Positions 8,968 to 17,496 of a stretch of DNA of 60,941 nucleotides are shown piece after piece (positions within the stretch are counted from its first letter, which is position 1; every line of letters starts with the position of its first letter). Source of the stretch: Proteiniphilum sp. UBA1403 (lineage in GTDB: Bacteria; Bacteroidota; Bacteroidia; Bacteroidales; Dysgonomonadaceae). The stretch spans positions 1 to 60,941 of the forward strand of contig DBQD01000063.1 of assembly GCA_002305715.1 (NCBI GenBank). Reading direction: 5' to 3'. The notes beneath the pieces were generated by a model. It made no database searches, had not been told where the DNA came from, and saw only the letters and a list, made by a program, of their open reading frames with translations. A program made the translations under genes and the position numbers.

Positions 8968-10239
8968 CTATCGGCCTTCAAGGTCGTATTCTTTAATCTT
9001 GCGGTAAAGGGTGCGTTCAGAAATACCCAAATCGACGGCCGCAAGCTTCCTTTTGCCATTATGGCGCTCAAGCGCTTTAATGATCATCTCTTTTTCGACT
9101 TCGCTGATAGATAGCGTACTCTCTTCGTACTCAGTGGCTTCTTGAATCTCTTCCTTCTCTCTTTCCTCCAAATGGATGTTCTTGGGAGGGACTTCGTACT
9201 TCATGGGTACTGTTACACGGGTCTGATCTTCATGGATGACCGATGTAGAATGAATGCCGGTTGCGGGGGAATCGAAATTGGGAGTAGGGTGGTTATTATC
9301 TTCCATGAGACGTTTCACAACCTGCTTGAGGTCGGTGATGTCTTTTTTCATGTCAAATAGAACCTGATACAAGATCTCCCGCTCGTTTGCAAATGACTTC
9401 TGCTCGCTATCTTGAATCTGTGACAAGCGTACAGGGAGCATACCCACTTCGTTGTAAGGTAGGTACTTCTGCAAAAGATCGGGCGTGATCGTCCTTTCTT
9501 GTTCGATGATAGAAATCTGCTCGGTGATATTCTTTAGCTGCCGTATGTTGCCCGGCCAACGATAGTTCTTCAACATCTCTCTTGCCTCATCAGTGAGGAT
9601 GACAGGGGGCATCATGTATTTCTCTGCACAATCACTAGCAAATTTTCGGAATAATAATGGAATATCTTCTTTCCGCTCACGTAATGGAGGTATCCGAATT
9701 GGTACGGAGTTAAGTCGGTAATAGAGATCTTCTCGAAACTTCCCTTTTTCAACTGCTTTCACCATGTCGAGGTTGGTAGCTGCCACCACTCGCACATCAC
9801 TCTTTTCTACTTTGGAAGAACCGACTTTTATAAATTCTCCCGTTTCAAGGACTCGCAATAAACGAGCTTGTGTAGATAATGGGAGTTCTCCAACTTCATC
9901 AAGGAAGAGTGTGCCGCCATCGGCAACTTCAAAATAACCTTTCCGGGTACCTGTGGCTCCGGTAAAAGAACCTTTCTCGTGGCCAAAAAGTTCCGAATCG
10001 ATTGTTCCTTCTGGTATGGATCCGCAGTTGATGGCAAAGTAAGGACCATGCTTGCGTTTGCTATGAAGATGAACAATCTGCGGGAAATTTTCTTTTCCTA
10101 CACCACTCTCACCGGTAATGAGCACCGACAAATCGGTAGGTGCTACCTGTAAAGCCACGTCGATAGCCCGATCCAATTCTGGAGCGTTACCAATGATGCC
10201 AAAACGTTGCTTAACTTGTTGTAGAGAGTGCTTAGCCAT
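8968..10239 (-). CDS. Sigma-54 interacting transcriptional activator without receiver domain
   Basis: The 423-aa AAA+ protein opens sigma-54 holoenzyme complexes. Walker A is GESGVGKE (residues 43-50). The sigma-54 contact loop reads GSFTGA (90-95), a variant of GAFTGA. Walker B is LFLDE (111-115). A Fis-type helix-turn-helix ends the protein (RKLAAVDLGISERTLYRKIK). There is no N-terminal receiver or GAF domain. Instead about 130 residues with a likely coiled coil (FDMKKDITDLKQVVKRLMED) separate the ATPase from the DNA-binding domain. Its envelope-gene neighbours (acyltransferase, LptE-like, SecG) suggest it may respond to envelope state, which is inference. Confidence 0.9.
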   Translation of the reverse strand: MAKHSLQQVKQRFGIIGNAPELDRAIDVALQVAPTDLSVLITGESGVGKENFPQIVHLHSKRKHGPYFAINCGSIPEGTIDSELFGHEKGSFTGATGTRKGYFEVADGGTLFLDEVGELPLSTQARLLRVLETGEFIKVGSSKVEKSDVRVVAATNLDMVKAVEKGKFREDLYYRLNSVPIRIPPLRERKEDIPLLFRKFASDCAEKYMMPPVILTDEAREMLKNYRWPGNIRQLKNITEQISIIEQERTITPDLLQKYLPYNEVGMLPVRLSQIQDSEQKSFANEREILYQVLFDMKKDITDLKQVVKRLMEDNNHPTPNFDSPATGIHSTSVIHEDQTRVTVPMKYEVPPKNIHLEEREKEEIQEATEYEESTLSISEVEKEMIIKALERHNGKRKLAAVDLGISERTLYRKIKEYDLEGR

Positions 10240-10271
10240 ACGATGTCTTTTGAGTATTCAAAGATAAACAA

Positions 10272-11096
10272 TTATTTTAACGCGTAAGTCTTCGCTTTTA
10301 GGAATTCTCCTAACCGGGTCATATCATTTCCAAATTGTTTGATATCATCCGGCATAATCGGGTCACCAAAGGTGATGACCATCTCTTTGCCTTTCTTATT
10401 GTATAACTCATGACAAAGCCGAAGGGTTCGAAAACGCCAACCCAATAATCGAGATAGGTAGAATGATCGACTGTTTCGACCGGAAATGTGCATCGGGATG
10501 ACAGGAACCTCTAATTTTTGAATGATTTTTAATACAGATGGTTGCCATTCTCTGTCCTCAATGATAAACTTTCCTTTGCGGAAATAGAGGTTAGAGACTG
10601 CACCGGCTGGGAAAAAACCCATCGGCCAACCGGCTTTCAAGTGTGCCATGCTTTCACGGATTCCCGAATAGGTGTACCGTTTGTTTTTCTCGTCTTTCAT
10701 CGGGTAAACGGTAATGAAATTATCCGACATTGTGTCAATCAGCGAAAGTATGACATTGACCATCATCTTGTAATTTTCGACCCGACTACCAACAGTCTCA
10801 ATTGCAGCTATGCCATCAATATGACCATATGCATGATTAGAGACAGTGACAAAAGGTTTATGTTTGAATTCTTCAAGCACCTGTTCGTTGCGGAGGGTAC
10901 GCTTTACGCCGAGTTTATCGAGCAAATCCTTACAAAAGGCTGGTCCTGTGAGATGCTTGGAGCGATTGTAGATCTCGTTTGGAACATGCAGTGCCGCCAA
11001 TTTGACGCCGAGGTTAATTATCAGATCGCCATATTTTCCACGAAATATTGGATGCATTCTGCGTATGTCTTCACGACTTATCAGTGTATCTTTCAT
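10272..11096 (-). CDS. Lysophospholipid acyltransferase family protein (PlsC-like)
   Basis: The 274-aa enzyme transfers an acyl group to a lipid or glycerolipid acceptor. The catalytic motif reads SNHAYGHIDG, so His and Asp are five residues apart (HX5D) rather than the HX4D of PlsC; this spacing is common in a hemolysin-like subgroup. A second motif, FFPAGAVSN near residue 160, corresponds to the glycerophosphate-binding block, and VPVIPMHISGRNSR to block IV. No membrane segment is obvious. It is the first gene of the run that continues to secG. The acceptor cannot be read from sequence; an ornithine-lipid-type O-acyltransferase is an alternative. Confidence 0.8.
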   Translation of the reverse strand: MKDTLISREDIRRMHPIFRGKYGDLIINLGVKLAALHVPNEIYNRSKHLTGPAFCKDLLDKLGVKRTLRNEQVLEEFKHKPFVTVSNHAYGHIDGIAAIETVGSRVENYKMMVNVILSLIDTMSDNFITVYPMKDEKNKRYTYSGIRESMAHLKAGWPMGFFPAGAVSNLYFRKGKFIIEDREWQPSVLKIIQKLEVPVIPMHISGRNSRSFYLSRLLGWRFRTLRLCHELYNKKGKEMVITFGDPIMPDDIKQFGNDMTRLGEFLKAKTYALK

Positions 11097-11128
11097 TTAC
11101 ATTGAAAATTAACTCATAAATTAAACAC

Positions 11129-11162
11129 AACGGCCTCACTAACTAATTAAGATGGGGCCGTT
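11129..11162 (-). terminator. Probable terminator downstream of glmM
   Basis: On the minus strand AACGGCCCC pairs with GAGGCCGTT (nine pairs, one G-U). A moderately T-rich tail follows. The hairpin lies between the glmM stop and the acyltransferase start and would separate the two transcripts. Confidence 0.6.
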
Positions 11163-11192
11163 GCCGGATATAATGAAGGAAAAGGATTGAGC

Positions 11193-12575
11193 CTACGCTA
11201 GTTCTTTGATTAAATTGATTATTTGTTTGCCTATTTCTTCGGCCTCTTCTAATGTCTTTGCTTCAGAATAAACGCGTATAATGGGTTCGGTATTTGATTT
11301 GCGTAAATGTACCCATTTGTCGGGGAAATCAATTTTTACTCCATCAATATCGGTTACTTGCTGATCGCTGAATTTATCTTTCATTTTATTCAGAATGGCA
11401 TCTGTGTCGATATCTGGAGTGAGTTCTACTTTTTGTTTGGACATATAGTAATTCGGTAATGAGCTCCTTAATTCAGAAGGAGTCTGACCGGTCTTGGCCA
11501 AGTAGGTGAGAAATAGTGCGATACCTACAAGCGCATCTCGTCCGTAATGGGATGAGGGATAAATAATGCCGCCATTTCCTTCGCCACCAATCACTGCGTT
11601 TACCGCTTTCATTTTTGAAACAACGTTAACCTCTCCGACTGCAGCAGCTTGATAAACGCCTCCTCTTGTAATGGTAACATCACGTAGGGCACGACTTGAA
11701 CTGAGGTTCGATACAGTGTTACCTGGGGTGTGCTGCAATATATAGTCGGACACAGCGACAAGGGTATATTCTTCGCCAAAGGGCTCGCCATTTTCACAGT
11801 AAATTGCCAACCGGTCCACATCGGGATCTACAGCAAAACCGACGCTTGCTTTGGAACTTCGAGTGAGTGATGCAAGCTCGGTAAGATGCTGTGGAAGTGG
11901 TTCCGGATTGTGGGAAAAGTTGCCGTGAGGTGAGCAGTGTAGTTTGAATATCTCTTTTACACCTAAAGCATACAGCAACTCTGGGATGGCAACGCCACCA
12001 ACAGAGTTTACACAGTCGACAGCCACCCTGAAATTGGCCGCCTTAATAGCTTCCGGATCTACTAAATCGAGCGATAAGACACTTTGAATATGCTCTTGGA
12101 GGTATTGTTTTTTTGTAATAATACCCAGCTCATCAACCGTGGAAAAAGTGAAACTTGCCGATTCTGCAAGTGTGAGAATCTCTTCTCCTTCGGCAGCACT
12201 CAGAAATTCTCCGTTGTGGTTAAGAAGCTTTAAGGCATTCCACTGTTTGGGATTGTGGCTTGCCGTGATAATAATCCCACCGGCGGCCTCTTCTTTTGTG
12301 ACTGCAATTTCGGTCGTAGGTGTTGTAGCCATGCCAATGTCTGTCACATCGCAACCCATACCCACGAGTGTGCCGGTAATGAGGCGGTGTACCATCTCAC
12401 CCGATATACGGGCGTCGCGACCAACAACAATTCGTGGTCTGTTATTCTGAGACGATCTTTTGATAAAAGCTGCATAGGCAGCTGTAAATTTTACAATATC
12501 AAGTGGCGTAAGGTTTTCACCTGTTTCTCCACCTATGGTACCGCGGATGCCGGATATGGATTTAATTAACGTCAT
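11193..12575 (-). CDS. glmM: Phosphoglucosamine mutase
   Basis: The enzyme interconverts glucosamine-6-phosphate and glucosamine-1-phosphate for peptidoglycan and lipopolysaccharide precursors. The 460-aa alpha-D-phosphohexomutase shows the phosphoserine loop TASHNPKQWN near residue 100. It also has the metal-binding loop DPDVDRLAIY, the sugar-binding GGEGNGGIIYP, and the phosphate-binding RKSNTEPIIRVYSEA near the C-terminus. The GGEGNGG form favours a GlmM-like over a phosphomannomutase role. It lies 72 bases after the DUF4827 gene and probably shares its transcript. Confidence 0.88.
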   Translation of the reverse strand: MTLIKSISGIRGTIGGETGENLTPLDIVKFTAAYAAFIKRSSQNNRPRIVVGRDARISGEMVHRLITGTLVGMGCDVTDIGMATTPTTEIAVTKEEAAGGIIITASHNPKQWNALKLLNHNGEFLSAAEGEEILTLAESASFTFSTVDELGIITKKQYLQEHIQSVLSLDLVDPEAIKAANFRVAVDCVNSVGGVAIPELLYALGVKEIFKLHCSPHGNFSHNPEPLPQHLTELASLTRSSKASVGFAVDPDVDRLAIYCENGEPFGEEYTLVAVSDYILQHTPGNTVSNLSSSRALRDVTITRGGVYQAAAVGEVNVVSKMKAVNAVIGGEGNGGIIYPSSHYGRDALVGIALFLTYLAKTGQTPSELRSSLPNYYMSKQKVELTPDIDTDAILNKMKDKFSDQQVTDIDGVKIDFPDKWVHLRKSNTEPIIRVYSEAKTLEEAEEIGKQIINLIKELA

Positions 12576-12647
12576 AAGATATACTTGTGAAATTGGTAAG
12601 CTGTTGATTTTACAAAATAATGCCTTTGTAACACAAGGCGCATTGCA

Positions 12648-13205
12648 TTAGTACTGATCCTGAAAGCGGTATTGTACCATGTCGTAATAGGTGGGTTCAT
12701 ACCGAGACTGATCATACGATGATCCCATATTAAACGGAATGATCATTTGTACTTTTCCTGTATGGCCTACATAGTTGAGAGGTACAACCCATCCTGGTGT
12801 AGCATAGTTACTTTTAGTTGAAGAGGAAACAGGACCTATGAACGTAATCACCTCCGGTTCACCAGTGAGATTGGAGTATTTGGTCGTATCCTCTGATGCG
12901 AAATAGTGTAAACCCTTGAAACGAACGTAAACTTCCTCTTTCCATTTCAATCGCTGGGTGGTATCTCCGTAACTGATAATATGGAAGTAAACACCTGTAG
13001 CAGGGTCTTTGAAAAACTCTTTCTCGTTAAAGTTCCCGTCTGATGGGAAATCTTTGAGTATTGTCAGGTTGTTGGATTCTATGAACAAGTCAATGGCTTT
13101 TGCTTCTCTATCAAGATAGTCGGCGTAGGTCATGGTGTCCTTGCATGAAACAGTGAGGAATAATAACCCACTCAGCACAATGATAATGAGATGTAAATGC
13201 TTCAT
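12648..13205 (-). CDS. DUF4827 family lipoprotein
   Basis: The 185-aa product has a lipoprotein signal with lipobox LTVSC (Cys21). The start of the mature chain, TYADYLDREAKAIDLFIESN, is characteristic of the Bacteroidetes DUF4827 family, which resembles FKBP-type isomerase folds. No catalytic residues can be claimed. A likely -7 box TACTTTTG sits at 13255-13262 on the minus strand, about 50 bases upstream. It precedes glmM on the same strand. Confidence 0.75.
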   Translation of the reverse strand: MKHLHLIIIVLSGLLFLTVSCKDTMTYADYLDREAKAIDLFIESNNLTILKDFPSDGNFNEKEFFKDPATGVYFHIISYGDTTQRLKWKEEVYVRFKGLHYFASEDTTKYSNLTGEPEVITFIGPVSSSTKSNYATPGWVVPLNYVGHTGKVQMIIPFNMGSSYDQSRYEPTYYDMVQYRFQDQY

Positions 13206-13254
13206 ATTTAGTTTGTCGTGTAAATAAAATATACTTTCGTCTTTTGATGAACTA

Positions 13255-13262
13255 CAAAAGTA
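13255..13262 (-). promoter_or_regulatory. -7 box upstream of the DUF4827-glmM pair
   Basis: The minus strand reads TACTTTTG, an exact TAnnTTTG match, 50 bases before the ATG at 13205. I see no clear -33 TTG at the expected distance. Confidence 0.5.
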
Positions 13263-13327
13263 AACAATATGCTTTAATAAAACGAGACCTTGTATTGAAA
13301 TAAAAATGATTGATTCTTAAAAAATGA

Positions 13328-14386
13328 TCAGAGCAGCATCATTGTTTCTTTCAGTTTACTCTCGTATGCTTTAAGTCCTTCACGGTATATGTGGAGGGCT
13401 TCTTCAAAAGTACCGTAATGTTCACCTCCTGAAGCATTGAGATGCCCTCCTCCATTGAAGAACTCAGCCGCGAATTCATTGCAAGGGAATGTATGTTGCG
13501 AGCGAAATGAGAGTTTTATTAATCCGTCGTCTTCCCTGATAAATGTGGAGAAAATGATTCCCTTGATGTTTAGGGGATAATTGACGAAGCCCTCTGTGTC
13601 TCCCTTTCTGAAACTAAACTGGGCTTGATCTTCCTTTGAAAGGTAAAGGAGTGCTGAGTGTAAATGGGGATAAACCTCCATTCGTTGAGACAATGTGAAA
13701 CCGAGCAGTCTGAAACGTGCTTCTGAAAAATTATGATAAACTTGTGAATAGATGGCGTCTTTGTCAATCTTTTTGCGAAGCAACAGGCTGATAATCTCAA
13801 ATATCTCAGGATTGTTTGAGTTGAAGGTGAAACCACCGGTGTCGGTCATCATGCCACAATAGATGCATTCGGCTTCAGTTTTTGTAAGGAAATCGTATTT
13901 GCCAGCCTGAAGAAATAACCGGAAAATTAATTCACTGGTAGAAGAAATCTCAGGGTGGGAGACTGTAATGTCAAAAATGTTTCCGGGAAAAAGATGATGG
14001 TCTATCAGTATCTTCTTTGCTGTTGCCGATTCAAGACTTAGTGCCATATCGCCCGTTCTTTTTGGTATATTGTAGTCGAGGCAGAAAATCAGATCGGCGT
14101 GAGAAAGTATATTTTTAGCTGCAGAAGGATTGTAATCATATACATCCACTTCGTTAGTTCCCTCCATCCATTTTAAGAAATAGGGAAATGAGTTGGGGAC
14201 GATGAGGCGCACCTGTTTCTTTGAACGTTTGAGAAAATGATACAGAGCGAGAGTAGAACCCAGTGCATCACCATCGGGTGAGGAGTGGGTTGTAATCACA
14301 ATTTGTTCTGATCTTTCGATGGTATCCATGATCGCAGCCACTGTTTGTGGTGGAATTACTTCAGAAATGGAATTTGGGAAATACAT
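13328..14386 (-). CDS. DHH/DHHA1 phosphoesterase (NrnA-like)
   Basis: The 352-aa protein resembles NrnA, which degrades short oligoribonucleotides and 3'-phosphoadenosine 5'-phosphate; related enzymes hydrolyse cyclic-di-AMP products. The DHH domain motifs are present: SSPDGDALGSTLA, FCLDYN, the name-giving IDHH, and MTDTGGF. The DHHA1 domain ends with FNGGGHLNASGGEH. It follows comEC by 36 bases on the same strand. A role in clearing pApA from the cdaA product is possible but unproven. Confidence 0.88.
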   Translation of the reverse strand: MYFPNSISEVIPPQTVAAIMDTIERSEQIVITTHSSPDGDALGSTLALYHFLKRSKKQVRLIVPNSFPYFLKWMEGTNEVDVYDYNPSAAKNILSHADLIFCLDYNIPKRTGDMALSLESATAKKILIDHHLFPGNIFDITVSHPEISSTSELIFRLFLQAGKYDFLTKTEAECIYCGMMTDTGGFTFNSNNPEIFEIISLLLRKKIDKDAIYSQVYHNFSEARFRLLGFTLSQRMEVYPHLHSALLYLSKEDQAQFSFRKGDTEGFVNYPLNIKGIIFSTFIREDDGLIKLSFRSQHTFPCNEFAAEFFNGGGHLNASGGEHYGTFEEALHIYREGLKAYESKLKETMMLL

Positions 14387-14422
14387 TTTTGTACAGTCTT
14401 TTCAAGTTTGGTAACAAAAGTA

Positions 14423-16387
14423 CTAAAAATTCAGAGAAAAGGCTCCATCTTGGACAACATCATGTATATCAATACCTCTCTTGTTTGATTCATTTCGTAT
14501 GCGTTGTGCAGTCCTACGTGGAATGGAACTGTCAAGTACAATGATCGAAGGCGAAAAGAGTGAGATAAGTTGCTCTACATTATAATCGGGATGTTTCGAG
14601 AGAACCAATACGTCAATCGAAAAGGGTGTTTCTGCGGTAAAGCGGGTTATATCATTATCTGAAAGACGGAGGATACGCTTTTGTGGATGAGCAATAATCC
14701 CATTATCCGGAATAACCAGAAAGTGTCTATTCCCTTCAGCAAATAATGCTATTTCGCTTCTGTTGGACTGGTTGAATATCGTTAATTGGGGTGCTGGCTG
14801 TTGGAGTTTAATGCCCAATGTAACTAATTGAAAGATTAGTAATAACGAGAGGGCTGTAATGAGGGTTCTTTCCCGATGGGAGTAGATATAACGGGCAAAA
14901 ATGAATATAAACATGAGCAACAAGAGAAGTTGGATGGGAGTAATGTAATTGTTGGTTAGTTGTGCAAAAGGGAGAGATTCTGCTATTTGGACAACGGCCA
15001 ACGTACTACTTGCGAGTGCTTCTGAAATCCATTGCAAAATTGCTGCTGCCCGATCAATTAGCCCGTCAATTGTTTCGTTAAGCAACCCTACTGCCATTAG
15101 TGCCACTGCAGAATAAATTATAAGTCCTACAAGCGGCACCACAAGTAAGTTGGTAATAAAAAACCAGGTAGGAAAGGTTCCGAAATAATGAAGCACAAGA
15201 GGAAAGACTCCTAGTTGTGCTGCCGTTGAGACTGTAAGGAGGTCCCATACATATTTCCCAATTTTATGATTGGGGCGATATAATTTTTGTAATCCAGGCT
15301 GAAAATATAGTATAGATGCAACTGCCGTAAAGCTCATTTGAAAACCTACATCAAATAGACTGAATGGACGAAAGAGGAGAATGAAAAATGCGGCTGCAGC
15401 CAGTGTGTTGTAGGTAAAACCTTTTTGGTGTAACATTTTTCCCATACAGAAAATACTGAGCATAATTGAAGCGCGCACCACAGATGCAGATCCTCCAACA
15501 AGGGAAACGTACATCCATAATGTAAGTATGATCAATCCTTGCTTTATCACGTTACGCCAGCTTGAGTTGCCAAGGAATGAAAACATTAAATTGATAATCA
15601 AATAAATGATTCCTACATGAAGCCCACTTACGGCTAACACGTGTGATGTGCCGGAAGCCCGAAAGGCTTCCTTTATGTCGCGAGACAGATCTTCCTTGTA
15701 TCCAAGTGTGAGTGCTGCAATAAAGGCACAAGCATCGTTGTCTTTAATCAGAGATCGGTATATATCCAAGGCTTTTTCTCGTGAGCGCTGTGACCAGGTT
15801 GCAAGATCATTCGATTGACGCCCAGTCTTTAACCAGGCTGAACTTTCTATATAGGCTGTTGCTGCAAAGCCTTTTATCTTCATATAACGAACATAATCGA
15901 AATCATCGGGATTGCCCATGTTGCGGAAAGGTTGTAGTTTCGCATAAAAAATGATTTCATCTCCTGGTTTTATTGATTTGGCAGCTTCATCTGCTTCAAG
16001 ATATAATATAACCTTTGGTTGAGTTGAGTGGGATATCTTTACATTAATTGCAATGGAACGAGCTTTTACTTCAGGGATATCTAGGATGATACCTGTATAG
16101 TACTGAGAACCTAGATCGAACTGAAATTCACTTTCTCTTTCTTTTACACGGTATTGATTGACGGCAAGAGAAAAAATGAACAAAAATACCCCTACTCCAA
16201 AGACCCACCGATAGCGATACTGATATTTATTGTCAATAGCATAGGAGAGTAACATGAGCATCCATCCGATAAAGCTCAAAATAAAAGGTTGGAATCTCCA
16301 ATTGGGAAAAATATTACTGATGATAATGCCAGAAACTACTGGTATTAGTAAGCGAAAGAAAGGGGTTTTTCCAATAAATGTCTTCAT
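14423..16387 (-). CDS. comEC: ComEC/Rec2 family DNA-uptake channel protein
   Basis: ComEC forms the inner-membrane channel for single-stranded DNA in natural transformation. The 654-aa protein has an N-terminal DUF4131 region (residues 1-200, two membrane segments then an OB-like part). The competence domain follows with HVLAVSGLHVGIIYLIINL near 235-255 and about eight further membrane helices. The C-terminal part should be a metallo-beta-lactamase-like nuclease, but only about 110 residues remain and the HxHxDH motif is replaced by LSKHPDYN. The channel role is family knowledge; loss of nuclease activity is inferred. Confidence 0.88.
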   Translation of the reverse strand: MKTFIGKTPFFRLLIPVVSGIIISNIFPNWRFQPFILSFIGWMLMLLSYAIDNKYQYRYRWVFGVGVFLFIFSLAVNQYRVKERESEFQFDLGSQYYTGIILDIPEVKARSIAINVKISHSTQPKVILYLEADEAAKSIKPGDEIIFYAKLQPFRNMGNPDDFDYVRYMKIKGFAATAYIESSAWLKTGRQSNDLATWSQRSREKALDIYRSLIKDNDACAFIAALTLGYKEDLSRDIKEAFRASGTSHVLAVSGLHVGIIYLIINLMFSFLGNSSWRNVIKQGLIILTLWMYVSLVGGSASVVRASIMLSIFCMGKMLHQKGFTYNTLAAAAFFILLFRPFSLFDVGFQMSFTAVASILYFQPGLQKLYRPNHKIGKYVWDLLTVSTAAQLGVFPLVLHYFGTFPTWFFITNLLVVPLVGLIIYSAVALMAVGLLNETIDGLIDRAAAILQWISEALASSTLAVVQIAESLPFAQLTNNYITPIQLLLLLMFIFIFARYIYSHRERTLITALSLLLIFQLVTLGIKLQQPAPQLTIFNQSNRSEIALFAEGNRHFLVIPDNGIIAHPQKRILRLSDNDITRFTAETPFSIDVLVLSKHPDYNVEQLISLFSPSIIVLDSSIPRRTAQRIRNESNKRGIDIHDVVQDGAFSLNF

Positions 16388-16425
16388 GGAGATGAATTAC
16401 ACGAATGAATGCAAGTTATATACTC

Positions 16426-16467
16426 TCGCGTATGTGTATACACGAAAGTGTAAAAAAGTATACGCGA
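16426..16467. repeat. Nested inverted repeat between rpe and comEC
   Basis: The outer arms TCGCGTAT (16426-16433) and ATACGCGA (16460-16467) are perfectly complementary. Inside them TACAC (16439-16443) and GTGTA (16448-16452) form a second stem with a GAAA loop. No T-run follows on either strand, so this does not look like a simple terminator. It may be an RNA processing or protein-binding site. Confidence 0.6.
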
Positions 16468-16495
16468 AAGCAATTAAAAATGAATGGCTGTTGAA

Positions 16496-17146
16496 TTAGA
16501 GAGTCCGCAACAAATGTATGGTCTCTTCGGGATTGTCTGAGGTAAAAACAAAGCTTCCGGCAACAAGTACATCCGCTCCAGCATCGACTAGTCTTTTGCC
16601 TGTTTCAAAGTTCACGCCACCATCTACTTCAATGAGAGTTTCGGCATGCAGTCTGTTAATCATCTTCTTGAGTTGATCTACTTTCCGTATTGTGTGTTCA
16701 ATAAACAGCTGTCCTCCAAAGCCGGGATTTACTGACATGAGTAAAACCATGTCTAAGTCGGGTAAAATATCTTCCAATAGGGAGATTGGGGTATGAGGAT
16801 TTAGTGTGACGGCCGGCTTCATGCCCTTTTTCCTGATTTCCTGCACTACCCGGTGCAAGTGGGTGCATGCTTCATAATGAATATTCATATATGTAGCTCC
16901 GGTTGCAGCTATTTCGTCTATGAATTTCTCTGGTTGTACAATCATTAAATGTACATCAAGTGGTTTGTTCGTAACTTTCTGTAAGAGATTAATTACCGGA
17001 AATCCAAAAGAAATGTTTGGCACAAATACCCCATCCATGATATCGAGGTGAATTAAGTCCGCCTCACTCCGATTGAGCATTTCAATGTCTCTCTCCAAGT
17101 TTAGAAAATCGGCCGCCAGAAGTGACGGTGCTACCATCGTACCCAT
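16496..17146 (-). CDS. rpe: Ribulose-phosphate 3-epimerase
   Basis: The enzyme interconverts ribulose-5-phosphate and xylulose-5-phosphate in the pentose phosphate pathway. The 216-aa TIM barrel shows APSLLAADFLNLERDI, the metal-binding HLDIMDGVFVPNISFG, DVHLMIVQPE, MSVNPGFGGQLFI and EVDGGVN. ATG 17146 (MGTMVAPS) or 17137 are both good starts. The TTG at 17200 would overlap the small ORF upstream and adds a non-conserved basic leader. It lies 50 bases after that small ORF and upstream of comEC. Confidence 0.94.
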   Translation of the reverse strand: MGTMVAPSLLAADFLNLERDIEMLNRSEADLIHLDIMDGVFVPNISFGFPVINLLQKVTNKPLDVHLMIVQPEKFIDEIAATGATYMNIHYEACTHLHRVVQEIRKKGMKPAVTLNPHTPISLLEDILPDLDMVLLMSVNPGFGGQLFIEHTIRKVDQLKKMINRLHAETLIEVDGGVNFETGKRLVDAGADVLVAGSFVFTSDNPEETIHLLRTL

Positions 17147-17196
17147 ATCTTTTTTTACATGTTTTCGATTCAAAGGTAACGTTTTTTTTACAATAT

Positions 17197-17364
17197 TCAA
17201 CTGAGGTTTATCATATTATCGGCTATACTTAGTTGAATCAAAGCATGGTTATTTCTGGCATATTGACGTATAATCGTCAATGTAAGTTCCGTAGGTTGTG
17301 GCGTAACAGTTGCACCCTGTACGTCTTGAGGAATAGTTGGAGGTGCGTTTTTGCTCATATGCAT
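17197..17364 (-). CDS. Small conserved-looking hypothetical protein, 53-55 aa
   Basis: This ORF is not a shadow of a neighbour and has its own promoter. From ATG 17358 it encodes 53 residues (55 from ATG 17364). A Pro/Thr-rich start (SKNAPPTIPQDVQG) is followed by an amphipathic helix-like ELTLTIIRQYARNNHALIQL. No signal peptide or membrane segment is visible. It ends 50 bases before rpe and is probably co-transcribed with it. I cannot assign a function. Coding status rests on promoter placement, a plausible amino-acid composition and length, so confidence is moderate. Confidence 0.5.
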   Translation of the reverse strand: MHMSKNAPPTIPQDVQGATVTPQPTELTLTIIRQYARNNHALIQLSIADNMINLS

Positions 17365-17414
17365 TTGTTGTTATGTCTCTAAAACGAAATTACTACTCTT
17401 TTATTGTAATAGAA

Positions 17415-17446
17415 CAAAAATATGGTTTAACTGTTGTTTATACCAA
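17415..17446 (-). promoter_or_regulatory. Promoter of the small ORF/rpe unit
   Basis: The minus strand has TATTTTTG (complement of 17415-17422), with a TTG 21 bases upstream (complement of 17444-17446). It overlaps the divergent promoter of the TlpA-like gene, so both could be controlled from one site. Confidence 0.6.
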
Positions 17447-17463
17447 CAATTTATCTAACTTTG
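17434..17463 (+). promoter_or_regulatory. Promoter of the TlpA-like lipoprotein gene
   Basis: A -33 TTG (17434-17436) and a -7 TAACTTTG (17456-17463) are 19 bases apart. The box lies 33 bases before the ATG at 17497. It interleaves with the divergent promoter at 17415-17446. Confidence 0.7.
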
Positions 17464-17496
17464 TTTGTGTTTAAATCATAAAAAAGAATTAAGAAG

